From assembly GCF_007741495.1 (NCBI RefSeq), contig NZ_CP036262.1, forward strand, positions 3,472,001 through 3,536,000: a DNA stretch of 64,000 nt, read 5' to 3'. A program made the translations under genes and the position numbers. Positions 1-9,366 of this stretch are shown here, piece after piece. The notes beneath the pieces are model-generated. The model saw only the letters and a list, made by a program, of their open reading frames with translations, had not been told where the DNA came from and made no database searches. This DNA is from Roseimaritima multifibrata (lineage in GTDB: Bacteria; Planctomycetota; Planctomycetia; Pirellulales; Pirellulaceae). Within the stretch, counting starts at the first letter, position 1. Every line of letters starts with the position of its first letter.

Positions 1-984
1 CGCGACCATGACATGCAATGGGATTTTTGGTCTTTGTCGCCCGAATCGGCGCATCAGGTGACGTGGTTGATGGGGGATCGCGGGATTCCAAAAACTTGGC
101 GGAACATGAACGGCTATTCCAGCCACACCTATATGTGGGTCAACGCCGATGGTGAACGGTTCTGGGTGAAGTACCACTTCAAAACGGATCAGGGCATCGA
201 CTTTCTCACGCAGGAGGAAGCCGATCGATTGGCCGGGGCCGACGGTGACTACCATCGTCGTGACCTGTTCAACGCGATCAAGCAAGGGGATCATCCCAGT
301 TGGTCTTTGAAAGTGCAGATCATGCCTTTTGAAGAAGCGAAGACCTACCGTTTGAATCCGTTCGATTTGACTAAGGTCTGGCCGCACGCGGATTACCCGC
401 TCCACGATGTGGGCAAGTTAACGCTGGATCGTAACCCAACCGATTTTCACACCGAAATCGAACAGGCTGCGTTCGAGCCAAACAACCTTGTTCAAGGCAT
501 TGGTATCAGTCCTGACAAGATGTTGCTTGGTCGCATGTTCGCTTATGCTGACGCTCATCGACATCGCCTGGGTGTGAATTACAAGCACATTCCCGTCAAT
601 GCACCGCAATGTCCCGTGTTCAGTTACAGCAAGGACGGGCAGGGGCGAACGCAAAACGTTTCGGATCCGGTTTACGCTCCGAATTCGAAAGGTGGACCGG
701 CGGCGGATGGCGAACGTTTCCCTGACGACGCGACTTGGGCGACCGATGGCGAGTTCACGCGTGCCGCTTATACGCTGCGTGAAGATGATGACGACTTCGG
801 CCAGGCCGGAACCTTGGTACGCGACGTTATGGATGATGAACAACGCGAGCGACTGGTGTCGAATGTTGTCGGACATCTTAAGGGAGGCGTGGCCGAACCT
901 GTGCTGGAACGAGCGCTGCAGTACTGGAGCAACATCGACAAGGAAATTGGTGACCGCATTCGCAAGGGTGTTTCAGGCGGTTAA
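1..984 (+). CDS. Catalase, monofunctional heme type (5' truncated by window edge)
   Basis: Heme catalase that converts hydrogen peroxide to water and oxygen. The frame is open from base 1 (R-D-H-D before the first Met at 13), so the N-terminal part with the distal His/Asn lies outside the window. Visible family marks are [16 protein letters not shown] near the start, YHFKTDQG, and the proximal heme-ligand region [14 protein letters not shown], with the likely heme Tyr encoded at 544-546. The C-terminus ends soon after the helical segment, as in small-subunit catalases; there is no extra flavodoxin-like domain. The gene is convergent with the antiporter at 1075, with a strong hairpin between them. 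Family assignment is secure; the exact clade is not. Confidence 0.95.
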   Translation, partial: RDHDMQWDFWSLSPESAHQVTWLMGDRGIPKTWRNMNGYSSHTYMWVNADGERFWVKYHFKTDQGIDFLTQEEADRLAGADGDYHRRDLFNAIKQGDHPSWSLKVQIMPFEEAKTYRLNPFDLTKVWPHADYPLHDVGKLTLDRNPTDFHTEIEQAAFEPNNLVQGIGISPDKMLLGRMFAYADAHRHRLGVNYKHIPVNAPQCPVFSYSKDGQGRTQNVSDPVYAPNSKGGPAADGERFPDDATWATDGEFTRAAYTLREDDDDFGQAGTLVRDVMDDEQRERLVSNVVGHLKGGVAEPVLERALQYWSNIDKEIGDRIRKGVSGG

Positions 985-1001
985 GAAGTTGTGGGCAACG
1001 G

Positions 1002-1033
1002 TTGTCGTGGATCAACGAAACGATCCACGACAA
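1002..1033. terminator. Perfect 12-bp stem-loop between convergent genes
   Basis: TTGTCGTGGATC at 1002-1013 is exactly complementary to 1022-1033, with an 8-base loop. It lies in the 90-bp gap between the ends of the catalase and antiporter genes, so it could end transcription from both sides. There is no clear T-run, so factor-independent termination is an inference. Confidence 0.6.
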
Positions 1034-1074
1034 TCGCGCAGCGGCGGCAGAAGAGCTGACCGACGCATGCCCGG

Positions 1075-2727
1075 CTAGTTCGTTGCGGTCCCTGTTTCGG
1101 TCAGCCACGTTTTGACCTGTTCACCGATTGCGCCACCGACCTGTTCCTCGTCACCGCTGATGATTCCACCTGCGGCGGCTAAGGCGTCGCTGTGGATTTG
1201 GTATCGTGACCGAACCAGTACCGTCGCGGAGGGATTCATCGATCGGACCAACTGCAAGATCGTCAGGGCGGAACGGAAATGCGGTAGCGTAACGATCACC
1301 AGTTTCGCCTCACCGATCGACGCGTGCTCTAAAACGTCGGGGGATGTTGCATCGCCAACGTGTCCATCGAAGCCACGTTGGCGAGCGGTAAGAATTCCAG
1401 CGTGATTCAGGTCAATCACAGTCACTCTCAAATGCGACTCCATTAACGGTATCGAGGCAAGCTGGGCAGTTGGTCCGAAACCAACCACCACGACATCGGT
1501 CGTATGAGGTGAACTAGGCGTACCATCTTCCGCGCTGATGTCGATGCCGACGCCCAACATTCTTGCTGCCCAATCACCGAACTTCGGAGCGAATGGGACT
1601 GCCAGAGCGCTGACAAAAAACGACACAATGGTGACCGAAACAACGAGTGCGTAGACGTCATCCGACACGACGCCCGAGGTGCGTCCGATCGCCCCTAAAA
1701 CAAATGCGAATTCGCCGATCTGAGCCAGAGCCAGTCCGGTGGCGGCTGCCACACGCAGCGATTGCCGGAACGCTAGGAAAATCGCTGTCGTGATTACCAG
1801 TTTGCCAATGGTCAATGCGGCCGTTGCGGCGACTACCCAGTGAAGGTGCGAGAGAATCCAGAGCGGGTCCGCCACCATCCCAGCGGAACCAAAGAACAGC
1901 GTCAGTAACAGGACTCGGAGCGAGGATACATCGGCGCGAATCTGGATCGCAAATTGACTGCTGCCCAGCAACATGCCGGAAATGAACGCGCCCAGAGCTG
2001 GCGAGATACCGGCGGAGTGGGCAGCCGCTGCCGAGCCGAGTCCGATGACGACTGCAAAGATGACCGTTAGTTCGCGGTTGCGTTCCAAGGTAAGCGTGCC
2101 GAGCGTCAACACTGCGATTTTTGTGACGACGTACAATGCGGTTGCCAAGCCGCCAGCCATCAAAACCAGTTTGCCGACATCCATGGCAACGTCCTTCGGC
2201 GTGCCATCACCACCAAGGACGGTCATCAGCACCGCCAACGGGACAACGGCGATGTCCTGAGTCAACAGCACGCCAAGGCTATTGCGGCCGTGTGGCATTT
2301 CCAGCTCGCTGCGTTCCATCAGGATTCGCAATACCACTGCCGTGCTGCTTAACGCGGCCATCGCCCCCAACGCGATCGCTGGTTTCATTGTCATACCGTA
2401 CGCCAGCGCCGCGACGGCCCCAGCCAGCACGGTCACGATGACTTGACTGGCTCCGCCCAGAAGCGGCCGACTGCCAAGCCCCTTCAATCGCTCGATTGAA
2501 AACTCCAAGCCCAGACTGAACAAAAGAAGCGCGACGCCCAGCTCTGCGATTTCCTCGATTTCAACATTCGAACCGACGAATCCAAAGCCGCCAGGTCCCC
2601 CGACTAGCATCCCAGCCAGTAGATACCCGACAAGCGGGCTTTGTCCGATTCGCGACGCCAGTCCACCGCCGATCAAACAGGCAGCAAGCAAGAAGACGAT
2701 GTCGGCGAGCAGTATCCAAAGTTCCAT
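1075..2727 (-). CDS. CPA2-family cation:proton antiporter with C-terminal TrkA-N domain
   Basis: Inner-membrane monovalent cation/proton antiporter of the KefB/YbaL type (Na_H_Exchanger plus TrkA-N), 550 aa. About a dozen hydrophobic segments fill residues 1-390, including LLLFSLGLEFSIERL and the conserved LSSTAVVLRIL and LLTQDIAVVPL stretches typical of CPA2 proteins. A soluble NAD-binding domain follows from about residue 410 with the Rossmann loop VVVGFGPTAQ and an acidic residue at the next strand end (VTVIDLNHAG), which should gate transport by binding a nucleotide. The protein has no long C-terminal extension. It may serve pH or potassium homeostasis; the transported ion cannot be read from sequence. 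Confidence 0.92.
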   Translation of the reverse strand: MELWILLADIVFLLAACLIGGGLASRIGQSPLVGYLLAGMLVGGPGGFGFVGSNVEIEEIAELGVALLLFSLGLEFSIERLKGLGSRPLLGGASQVIVTVLAGAVAALAYGMTMKPAIALGAMAALSSTAVVLRILMERSELEMPHGRNSLGVLLTQDIAVVPLAVLMTVLGGDGTPKDVAMDVGKLVLMAGGLATALYVVTKIAVLTLGTLTLERNRELTVIFAVVIGLGSAAAAHSAGISPALGAFISGMLLGSSQFAIQIRADVSSLRVLLLTLFFGSAGMVADPLWILSHLHWVVAATAALTIGKLVITTAIFLAFRQSLRVAAATGLALAQIGEFAFVLGAIGRTSGVVSDDVYALVVSVTIVSFFVSALAVPFAPKFGDWAARMLGVGIDISAEDGTPSSPHTTDVVVVGFGPTAQLASIPLMESHLRVTVIDLNHAGILTARQRGFDGHVGDATSPDVLEHASIGEAKLVIVTLPHFRSALTILQLVRSMNPSATVLVRSRYQIHSDALAAAGGIISGDEEQVGGAIGEQVKTWLTETGTATN

Positions 2728-3725
2728 AGTTCCTACCGAAAATCATTCCATTAAACGCCGTGTCGGTTCCGCAATGGGTCAAGCCTCGCACCAACAAACC
2801 AGCGTGCGGGCCAACTCCCAGCTCACCACTAAAAATTCCCGCCCGCCAAATTCCAAACGCGCACCTTACAGCTTTCCCTCGTCGGGGAAACTATAGCATT
2901 GTGCAAAATCCTATGAGGCACAGCCATTCCTTAAATGAAAGACGAAGCACTGAAGCGATTGGTCGTACCCGTGGATGATATTTAACGGCTGATCGAACGA
3001 CTTGCTTCTGCAAAGTTTGTTTGTGGCCGGGAGCAAAATGGTCTGAGTGCGATCGCCAAAAAGGGACGCATGTCGACTGACAGCGCTGGACAGCCGCTCG
3101 ACGTCGCGGCATCAGCGGTATCTTGGATACCTGCCCGACGGGGGGGATGGGAAGGCTCAGTCGCTCGTAGGTGAAATCACGCCATTCTACCAACCCGAAG
3201 CACCTGAATGCGGTGTTTTGCAGTGTTTTTCGCTCGACAGTGTATTTTTGCTGAATGTGGCATTGGGCGATTGGTTCCGCTCCAACCAGGGGGTGTGCTA
3301 CTTTCCGTGTTGCCCAAAATTGCTAGCTCTGCATAGCCCTCTCAGCATACCTGCTAGTGGCGTGCAGGTTGGTGCGTCGTTCGATGTCGCTATTACTTGG
3401 GAGTCGATTGACGCGGCAGCGGAGCTTTTGGTTTCGAATCCCGGAATCACAGCGATCGCTAATCCGTTCGTGGTCTGGACCGCCGTAGATTGCCCGGCAG
3501 GAATTTTGATGCCCGTGTGATGACTCCCACGGGGCGGTCCACGCCACCAGTCTTCACTGTTGGAGCGATTCCTGAATTCGTGCAGTCGATCCTCTCGGCG
3601 GATGTCGCTTCGGCGTTTGAGTTGGCAGTTGAGTTGGCAGTTGAGTTGGCAGTTGATTCAAGCTGTAATGCGACCATGCCGGCACGGAGTATCAATTACT
3701 AGTGCTTTCATGCGTTAAATGACCA
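2728..3725. other. Intergenic region, no supported gene
   Basis: About 1 kb between the start of the antiporter gene and the DUF1501 remnant. Short open frames on both strands show no recognisable motif and no good start context. A three-unit 12-bp tandem repeat lies at 3619-3654. The region may be older decayed coding DNA, as the DUF1501 remnant that follows suggests, but I could not identify a source gene for 2728-3700. Confidence 0.5.
3619..3654. repeat. Three tandem copies of a 12-bp unit
   Basis: GAGTTGGCAGTT occurs three times head to tail. The period is a multiple of three, so every frame stays open across it (ELAV in one, STAN on the other strand). That explains the local open frames without implying a protein. 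Confidence 0.85.
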
Positions 3726-4051
3726 ATGCGTAGTCGTCGATTGTGCGGCCGTCTCCAAAACGGGGACGACCATGCGGTCAATCACCACGTGTTTGACGGC
3801 ATGCGATTTCGCGCCGCTTACGATCAAGCGGTTTCGGCGTTGATCGAAGAAATTTGTGAACGCGGTCTCGACGCGAGAATGCTGGTAGTGGTTGCTGGCA
3901 GTTTTGGCGGACGCCGAAGATCAATTACCAGCCAAGTAGTGGTGTCGGGAACGCAAGTGCCGCAGGGGGCAACAAGCGGCCTGGCCGGGACCATTGGCCG
4001 CGAGCATTTTCGAACATCTGGGCTGATGGAGGGGACGCCCCCTTCCGCTAA
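3726..4051 (+). pseudogene. DUF1501 protein remnant, C-terminal part, frameshifted
   Basis: Decayed piece of a DUF1501 gene, a planctomycete family of Tat-exported proteins of the sulfatase/phosphatase fold. In the first frame (from 3726) one reads DDHAVNHHVFDGMRFRAAYD then QAVSALIEEICERGLDARML and VVVAGSFGG, matching the family pattern in which an ALIEDL..RGL..LVVVMGEFGRTPKIN stretch leads to GRDHWP. Near 3908 a one-base loss shifts the frame: the continuation TPKINYQ...GRDHWP (GRDHWP at 3983-4000) is read in another frame, and a stop follows at 4049. A further frame break just upstream separates VVVDCAAVSKTG. The N-terminal two thirds are missing. Compare the intact DUF1501 gene at 45449-46726, which has SEFGRTPRIN and GRDHWP. 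Confidence 0.75.
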
Positions 4052-4158
4052 AAATTTGAGTTCGTGATTACCTCTCAACGGTAGCGTGCTGGGCCGATCA
4101 TTCGTCAGCAATGAACTTTACGTGCCCAGAGACGCGGCTACGTGAGATCTTGAGATGC

Positions 4159-5172
4159 TTAGGATGGTAGCGACGGTGAATCGTTTATCCGTCTGACAAG
4201 GTCGGCCACGGCAGGATTGGACTGGCGGTAGGAGACGATTTGGATGTCCAGACCGTGTTGGATGTTTTTCTGGAAGGCTCGCTCGATCGCGTCGGTGATC
4301 CATTCATCACGGTTTCCAAAAACACCTCCTCCCAGCAGTGTCAGGAAGAGGACGCGATTACCCGATTGGTTGGCATGGATCACCGCGGCGGCGAACGTCG
4401 CTTCGTAGGCAGCGTCTAAAATCAGTTTGGCGAACTCGGTCCACTCTGCCTGGGGTTGCTGCCCGTACGCTACAGGCAACGCTGAACAATAGGCTTGGGA
4501 GACTCGATGCCCGACATCGTCTAACGTCACTTCCACGCCCCATTGGAGCCCGATGCGCAACTGGCCACGGAGTAAGTCTAGGTCAGCTGCACTGGTTGCT
4601 CGGATCGTTTCGTTGATTTTGGCCAGGCCGTCGTCGCTGGGGAATAGGTATCCGTTCTGCATCTTCCACAGACAATCAGGGATGTTGCCAAGTTTTAGTC
4701 CAAGATCGGCTGAACAGTCGATTTGTCTGTCAGCTGATTGGCCCATTTGATCATCGATTTCGGCAAAGTAGTTTCGGTAGATCGTGCCGGCCCCACATGC
4801 GACCGCGCACGCAGGCCCTTGCGTCGGATCGTTCTCGTAGATGCCGACACCCCGTTCGGGAGTGACGTGCGGGCTGGTCATCTCTAGAAGGTTGAATTGC
4901 GAGGCGACTTGAAACAAGCTGCCAGCGTTGGCGGGATCGGTGTGTAGTTGGCGAACGTCCCCGACGATTTCGCGGATGGTCGATCGGCGTGGTGGAACAT
5001 CTGCATCCGCGACGGCTTTACGAAGCTCTGATAGCGTCGGAGTTTCCAATCGGCCAAAGGCGATACGTGTTCCGTCGGGACAAACGATGCAATCACCGTC
5101 AACGCTCAGTTGATCACGAACTTGCTCGGGTGATTTCTCCTTGATTCCGGTAATTCGCTGAAACCATGTCAT
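4159..5172 (-). CDS. Macrodomain-like protein (possible ADP-ribose binding or hydrolysis), uncertain
   Basis: Cytosolic protein of 337 aa with no signal peptide or membrane segment. The start is placed at the ATG at 5172 (MTWFQRITG); longer upstream reading adds only low-complexity sequence. Two stretches resemble the ligand loops of macrodomains: PACAVACGAGTIYRNYF in the middle, and near the C-terminus LTLLGGGVFGN followed by a helix (WITDAIERAF) and a strand (DIQIVSY), the order seen around the second ADP-ribose loop. Similar GGGVFGN sequences occur in the MavL-like ADP-ribosylhydrolase group, as I recall. No ADP-ribosyltransferase gene is seen next to it. It could instead be an unrelated Planctomycete-specific family; function is inference. 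Confidence 0.75.
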   Translation of the reverse strand: MTWFQRITGIKEKSPEQVRDQLSVDGDCIVCPDGTRIAFGRLETPTLSELRKAVADADVPPRRSTIREIVGDVRQLHTDPANAGSLFQVASQFNLLEMTSPHVTPERGVGIYENDPTQGPACAVACGAGTIYRNYFAEIDDQMGQSADRQIDCSADLGLKLGNIPDCLWKMQNGYLFPSDDGLAKINETIRATSAADLDLLRGQLRIGLQWGVEVTLDDVGHRVSQAYCSALPVAYGQQPQAEWTEFAKLILDAAYEATFAAAVIHANQSGNRVLFLTLLGGGVFGNRDEWITDAIERAFQKNIQHGLDIQIVSYRQSNPAVADLVRRINDSPSLPS

Positions 5173-5339
5173 GGTTTGGCTCGATTGGTTGTATGAGTGG
5201 ACAAAGCGATCTGACCGGATCTTTGATTCGCGTGCGAGCGAGAGACCGTGGCGGGGCAATCAATGATCGAGAACCGTCCCGCAGCGAGTGCAACGCCTTC
5301 TCTCAGTAGTGAAGAGGGCGGCGCATTGCTGCGCGGCGA

Positions 5340-5606
5340 CTACTCTGTCAGGGAATAGAGTCCACGACCGTCATGTTTGACTTTCCCTTGCTTTGCCAGT
5401 TCTTGCCAGACGGCTTTGGGAAATTGGTCAGGAGGCCGGATTGCGACGACGCTGGACTGCTGGCCGCCCGACATTGGGCCGTGCCCTAAACGTGATTCGT
5501 CGTCCAAACGCATCAGTTTCAAACGTTTACGGAAGGCCTTCATCGCCAATCGAAGTTCCTCTTTGGATGGAGGAACCGGTTCGGGTATCGCGTCACTGTT
5601 TTCCAT
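5340..5606 (-). CDS. Small conserved-looking protein of unknown function
   Basis: 88 aa, soluble, charged, starting at an ATG (5606) with an AGGA six bases upstream. Residues 15-35 form a basic helix (EELRLAMKAFRKRLKLMRLD). The rest, RLGHGPMSGGQQSSVVAIRP then a PDQFPKAVWQELAKQGKVK segment and GLYSL at the end, looks like a small winged-helix-like or DNA-associated module, but I do not recognise a named family. It reads in the same direction as the macrodomain-like gene 170 bp downstream, and a hairpin (about 5290-5320) lies between them. Confidence 0.7.
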   Translation of the reverse strand: MENSDAIPEPVPPSKEELRLAMKAFRKRLKLMRLDDESRLGHGPMSGGQQSSVVAIRPPDQFPKAVWQELAKQGKVKHDGRGLYSLTE

Positions 5607-6194
5607 GGTCAATCCTGATAGTGGGAGTCATTGCATCGAACCAGGATACACTATCTCGGTTGGTCAGGAAGATTAAGGAACGACGATCTTGCCAACTAAC
5701 GAACCGCGATTGCTAAACATCCAAACCAACCGGCGGGGCGAATAAACATTGCTGCAAATGCAAGAGGCAAAAAAGCAAGTCCATGCTGGCCGTTGGGTTC
5801 GTTGCTTGTTGGACCATCGTGTCGGGGGACGTGCGATAAATAGGGGATGGTTTCGTTCGGTTCCTATGGGTGAATCAAAAGGATCTGCGGTTTCCGCTTG
5901 CCTGCTTTTTCAGATGCCTTGGCATGTTGCCGTCGCCCGGATCGGACCATGCGGCGTGATCGTTGTCGAAATGGCGGTGGTTGAGTGGTATGATCAGGCC
6001 TCGATGCGCGCTCCTATGCCTGCATTCGCTGTAATGATTCGTCAGGCAATGCCTGAGCGATTTGTGCGTCGCCGTTTCGCTGGATTGAACTGGTTGATCC
6101 CCGATGCGACTACTTTGTTCAGGCTCTGCTTAAAATGACAATGCAAACGATGACTTGTTTTCCGCCGGCCCGTCCCGATGCAAAGACTTTGATC
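5607..6194. other. Intergenic region with a solo repeat-end motif
   Basis: A 588-bp gap between divergent genes. A 129-codon open frame runs through 5749-6138, but it is rich in Arg, Met and Trp with no domain and no good ribosome site, so I do not call it. GGGACGTGCGAT at 5826-5837 is identical to the terminal repeat of the element at 36581-36771, so a decayed copy of that element probably sits here. Confidence 0.5.
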
Positions 6195-7925
6195 ATGAGA
6201 TTTATCGCTACGACGATTCTTCTTCTCGCTTCAACCGTTGCGTTTGCCCAAGACGCCGATCTTGTGTTGCGGGGTGGGAAAATTGTCACCGTGGATGCCG
6301 ATTTTCAGATAGTTGATGCGATGGCAATTCGCTCCGGACGGATCGTAGACGTTGGAACGGAAGCAGAAATTGGATCCAATATCGGGCCCGAGACACGTGT
6401 GGTTGATTTAGATGGCAAAATGGTACTGCCCGGTCTGATCGACTCGCATGTCCATCCCAGCAGTGCCAGTATGTTCGAAGCCGACCATGAAATCCCACCA
6501 ATGGATTCGATAGCGGACGTCCTGGAATACATTCGCCGGCGTGCGGAAGTGGTGCCAAAAGGTGAATGGATCAATGTGTCTCAGGTCTTCATTACACGTC
6601 TAAGCGAGCAACGGTATCCGACTCGATCCGAATTGGATTCGGCGGCTCCAGAGCATCCTGTGTTGTTTCGTACCGGACCCGACGGGAGCGCGAACTCGTT
6701 GGGCTTAACGGAAAATGGTATTGATAAAGCGTTCGCGGCAAAACATCCAAACCATGTCATGGTGGATCCGGCCACGGGCGAACCGACCGGCCTTTTACGT
6801 CAATCCTCTGCTGTCTTTAAATCCAAGCCGGCACCGTCAACGAAAAATTTGACGGAGTCGGAACGCGACGATCGACTGGTGATGCTGTTGGAAGACTATG
6901 GTCGCTGGGGCATCACCGGAATCATCGATCGCAATTGCAGTGATTCCGCTCGGTCGCAGTATGGTCGATTGCTGAAATCGAATCGTTTGCAGATTCGCGT
7001 TCGCTTGTCACGTAGTTTGAATCCGCGAGGCGACCTAACCGAAATTGAACAAAAACTGGATGCGATTGTTTCCGATCCCTATTTTGTGAAGCCGGATCCG
7101 AGATTGGGAGTGATTGGCGTGAAGGTTTTTGAGGATGGCGGGATGCTGACAGGAAGTGCGTTCTTCAATCAACCCTGGGGAATTAGCACGATCTACGGCA
7201 TCGAGGACCCTCGTTACCGTGGCATGCAGTACATCGACGCGCATCGCATCGAAGCCCTGGTACGAGCGTGCGTAAAACGCGACCTTGCTTTCACGGCACA
7301 TTGTCAGGGGGACGCCGCCGTTGACACTTTGGTAGGTGCTTATGAAAAAGTGAACCAAGAGATTCCGGTCGGGCCCACTCGATCGACTCTAACGCATTCA
7401 AGTTTCATGACCCCAAAAGCTATTGCAGGTGTTGCGAAGCTTGGGATTGGAGTGGATCTACAGCCCGCTTGGTTGTACTTGGACGCACGGACTTTGGTTG
7501 CACAGTTTGGGGAGGAACGTTTGAAGTATTTCATCCCGCTACGCAGTCTGTTCGATGCTGGCGTAATGGCGGGCGGCGGTAGTGATCATATGCAAAAGAT
7601 CGGATCGCTACGCAGCGTCAATCCTTACAACCCGTTTCTCGGGATGTGGGTTGCTGCGACGCGGACGGCCAACTTGCACGATCAACCAATTCACCCCGAA
7701 CAAGCGTTGACTCGCGAGGAGATGATCCGCTTCTATACAATAAATAACGCATGGTTGATGCGGAACGAGACGGAGACCGGTTCCCTTGAAGTCGGAAAAC
7801 GTGCCGACTTCATCGTTATTGATACGGACCTGTTAACCTGCAGCGATGATCAAATCCGTGAAACAAAGGTTGATTCGACTTGGCTGGATGGAGAAAAGAT
7901 TTTCCAGCAACATTCGATCGATTGA
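6195..7925 (+). CDS. Secreted metal-dependent amidohydrolase (YtcJ-like)
   Basis: Exported amidohydrolase-superfamily enzyme of 576 aa, of the YtcJ / N-substituted formamide deformylase type (Amidohydro_3). The start chosen is the ATG at 6195 because it opens a clean Sec signal peptide (MRFIATTILLLASTVAFAQ). Motifs seen are the N-terminal beta-sandwich LVLRGGKIVTVD, the metal-binding HVH at about residues 85-87 in LPGLIDSHVHPS, KVFEDGGM where the bridging Lys is expected, AHCQGDAAVD, THSS, and GGGSDH near the end of the barrel. The C-terminal AQFIVID-type strand (KRADFIVIDTD) closes the sandwich. Substrate is unknown; such enzymes cleave amide or formamide bonds. It stands alone, with no obvious operon partner. 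Confidence 0.9.
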   Translation: MRFIATTILLLASTVAFAQDADLVLRGGKIVTVDADFQIVDAMAIRSGRIVDVGTEAEIGSNIGPETRVVDLDGKMVLPGLIDSHVHPSSASMFEADHEIPPMDSIADVLEYIRRRAEVVPKGEWINVSQVFITRLSEQRYPTRSELDSAAPEHPVLFRTGPDGSANSLGLTENGIDKAFAAKHPNHVMVDPATGEPTGLLRQSSAVFKSKPAPSTKNLTESERDDRLVMLLEDYGRWGITGIIDRNCSDSARSQYGRLLKSNRLQIRVRLSRSLNPRGDLTEIEQKLDAIVSDPYFVKPDPRLGVIGVKVFEDGGMLTGSAFFNQPWGISTIYGIEDPRYRGMQYIDAHRIEALVRACVKRDLAFTAHCQGDAAVDTLVGAYEKVNQEIPVGPTRSTLTHSSFMTPKAIAGVAKLGIGVDLQPAWLYLDARTLVAQFGEERLKYFIPLRSLFDAGVMAGGGSDHMQKIGSLRSVNPYNPFLGMWVAATRTANLHDQPIHPEQALTREEMIRFYTINNAWLMRNETETGSLEVGKRADFIVIDTDLLTCSDDQIRETKVDSTWLDGEKIFQQHSID

Positions 7926-8670
7926 TGCTTCCACTGCTCCGCCCGGCATCCTCCTAACCTGTTTGACGGGATTCTGCATCGACGCTTCGTTCGGGACGTT
8001 CGAAACAGCCACCATGAAGCATGGGGTTATGGGGACCGGAGTGAATCCTCCACTCCCTGTGATTCTTTTTTCACGAATAGGCGAAACACGCACCAGGGGG
8101 AGGATTCGTCTGTGCCGTTTTACGCCGTTACCCCTGTCCTTATTGCAATGCGATGTTCTTGGTAGACGTGCGTTTTCGGGGGGACGTGTTTTGCCAATTC
8201 TTTTTGCAGTCTGAACCAAGAAAGGAGTCTTCGCAGGCATCGGAAGTTCCGCTAATGGCGTGTCCCGGTGCATCGAAAAGTCCGCAACATTCCCTCGATC
8301 CGAAACGGACTAACAGGTTGCGGTGTCGAATGGATTTGTTCTCCGCGACCCAAAGGATGCACTGAGCTCAAATCCGATTGATTCGTCTCGGAAGTGAAAG
8401 ACCTCCCAAATTTCAGAGGCGTTCCTGGATCATCCGTTCACCATGCAGTCAATTTTTGTCGCTCGGTTAAATCGTAACCTTCTAAACCTCACGTCCAAAC
8501 GGGGCCCGTATTGTGGGGGATATGAGGGTTAGTCCGCAGGGAATCGTGGGAAACGTCATTTCGACCGCAATTTTGGGCACGTTACTCAGGTGGTACCGAA
8601 CGTTGACGTAGGTTTGTTCTGAACAACTATTCGCGTCGGATTTTTGGCGGTGAACATGAAGGGCACTCTT
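7926..8670. other. Intergenic region, nothing recognised
   Basis: About 740 bp between two genes on the same strand. Open frames on both strands carry no domain-like sequence. The promoter of the RedB-kinase-regulator set should lie in its last 200 bp, but I see no clear consensus. Confidence 0.5.
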
Positions 8671-9366
8671 ATGTTGCACACAGAACCTCACGACAACATC
8701 GAAAAAAACCGGGTCGACATCGCGGAGCGTCGGCCGTGGTACTTCCCACGTAGTGGAGCGGTGCTAATGATGTTGATTGTCTGGGGCGCCGTCGTAGGTG
8801 CTGGGATTGGAGTTCTATGGAGTTATGAACATAAGCCAGGAACGGTCCATCCAACACTAGCGGTATGGCCGGCAGAATCGGAGATTCCCGCTTCTCAAAG
8901 TCGACCGACGCTGGTTTTATTTGCTCATCCGAAGTGTCCCTGCACACGGGCTAGCATCGGTGAACTTGCTCGAATCATGGCCGCCCGCACGGGCAATGTT
9001 CGAGCCTACGCGGTCTTTGTGAAACCATTGGGAGCTTCGCATGAAGCCGCATGGGAAAAGACCGATCTTTGGAATTCGGCGCAGCAGATTCCCGGAGTGA
9101 CCGCGATAGTCGATATCGATGGCGTCGAAGCAAAACGCTTTCGTGCAGAGACCTCCGGATTCGTGGTTCTTTATGACCACACCGGCAAATTGCAATTCAG
9201 CGGCGGAATCACTGCGTCGCGTGGGCATAGCGGTGACAATCTTGGACGGTCCACGATTGTCGCTCTTTTGACGGGTGGGGCCGCTCAGACGAACAACACA
9301 AAGGCCTTTGGGTGCGGGTTGGCTACAAATTTGGGTGGGCAGGAGCAAAAATGTTGTCATCACTAA
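8671..9366 (+). CDS. RedB-like membrane-anchored thioredoxin-fold protein
   Basis: 231 aa. The start at 8671 is preferred over ATG 8656 or TTG 8644 because AAGGG stands seven bases before it. One membrane segment (about residues 29-51) is followed by a periplasmic domain opening LVLFAHPKCPCTRASIGELA, with Cys at 89 and 91 in a C-P-C-T arrangement where thioredoxins have CxxC. The C-terminus is Cys-rich (FGCGLATN...EQKCCHH), which could bind metal or form a second redox pair. This pattern, directly before a membrane histidine kinase, matches proteins annotated RedB in planctomycetes. The stop overlaps the kinase start by 16 bases, so the two are translationally linked. A redox-sensing role for the kinase is inference. 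Confidence 0.85.
   Translation: MLHTEPHDNIEKNRVDIAERRPWYFPRSGAVLMMLIVWGAVVGAGIGVLWSYEHKPGTVHPTLAVWPAESEIPASQSRPTLVLFAHPKCPCTRASIGELARIMAARTGNVRAYAVFVKPLGASHEAAWEKTDLWNSAQQIPGVTAIVDIDGVEAKRFRAETSGFVVLYDHTGKLQFSGGITASRGHSGDNLGRSTIVALLTGGAAQTNNTKAFGCGLATNLGGQEQKCCHH

Noticed and set aside
3047-3520. 157-codon open frame on the plus strand
   Set aside because: No recognisable family and poor codon character; it overlaps other open frames and borders the decayed DUF1501 region.
5749-6138. 129-codon open frame on the plus strand before the amidohydrolase
   Set aside because: No domain, unusual Arg/Met/Trp content, weak start context, and it would overlap the long version of the amidohydrolase start; the region also holds a repeat-end motif.
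7926-8670. Overlapping 120-146 codon frames on both strands
   Set aside because: Neither has a domain or a convincing start; the stretch looks non-coding.
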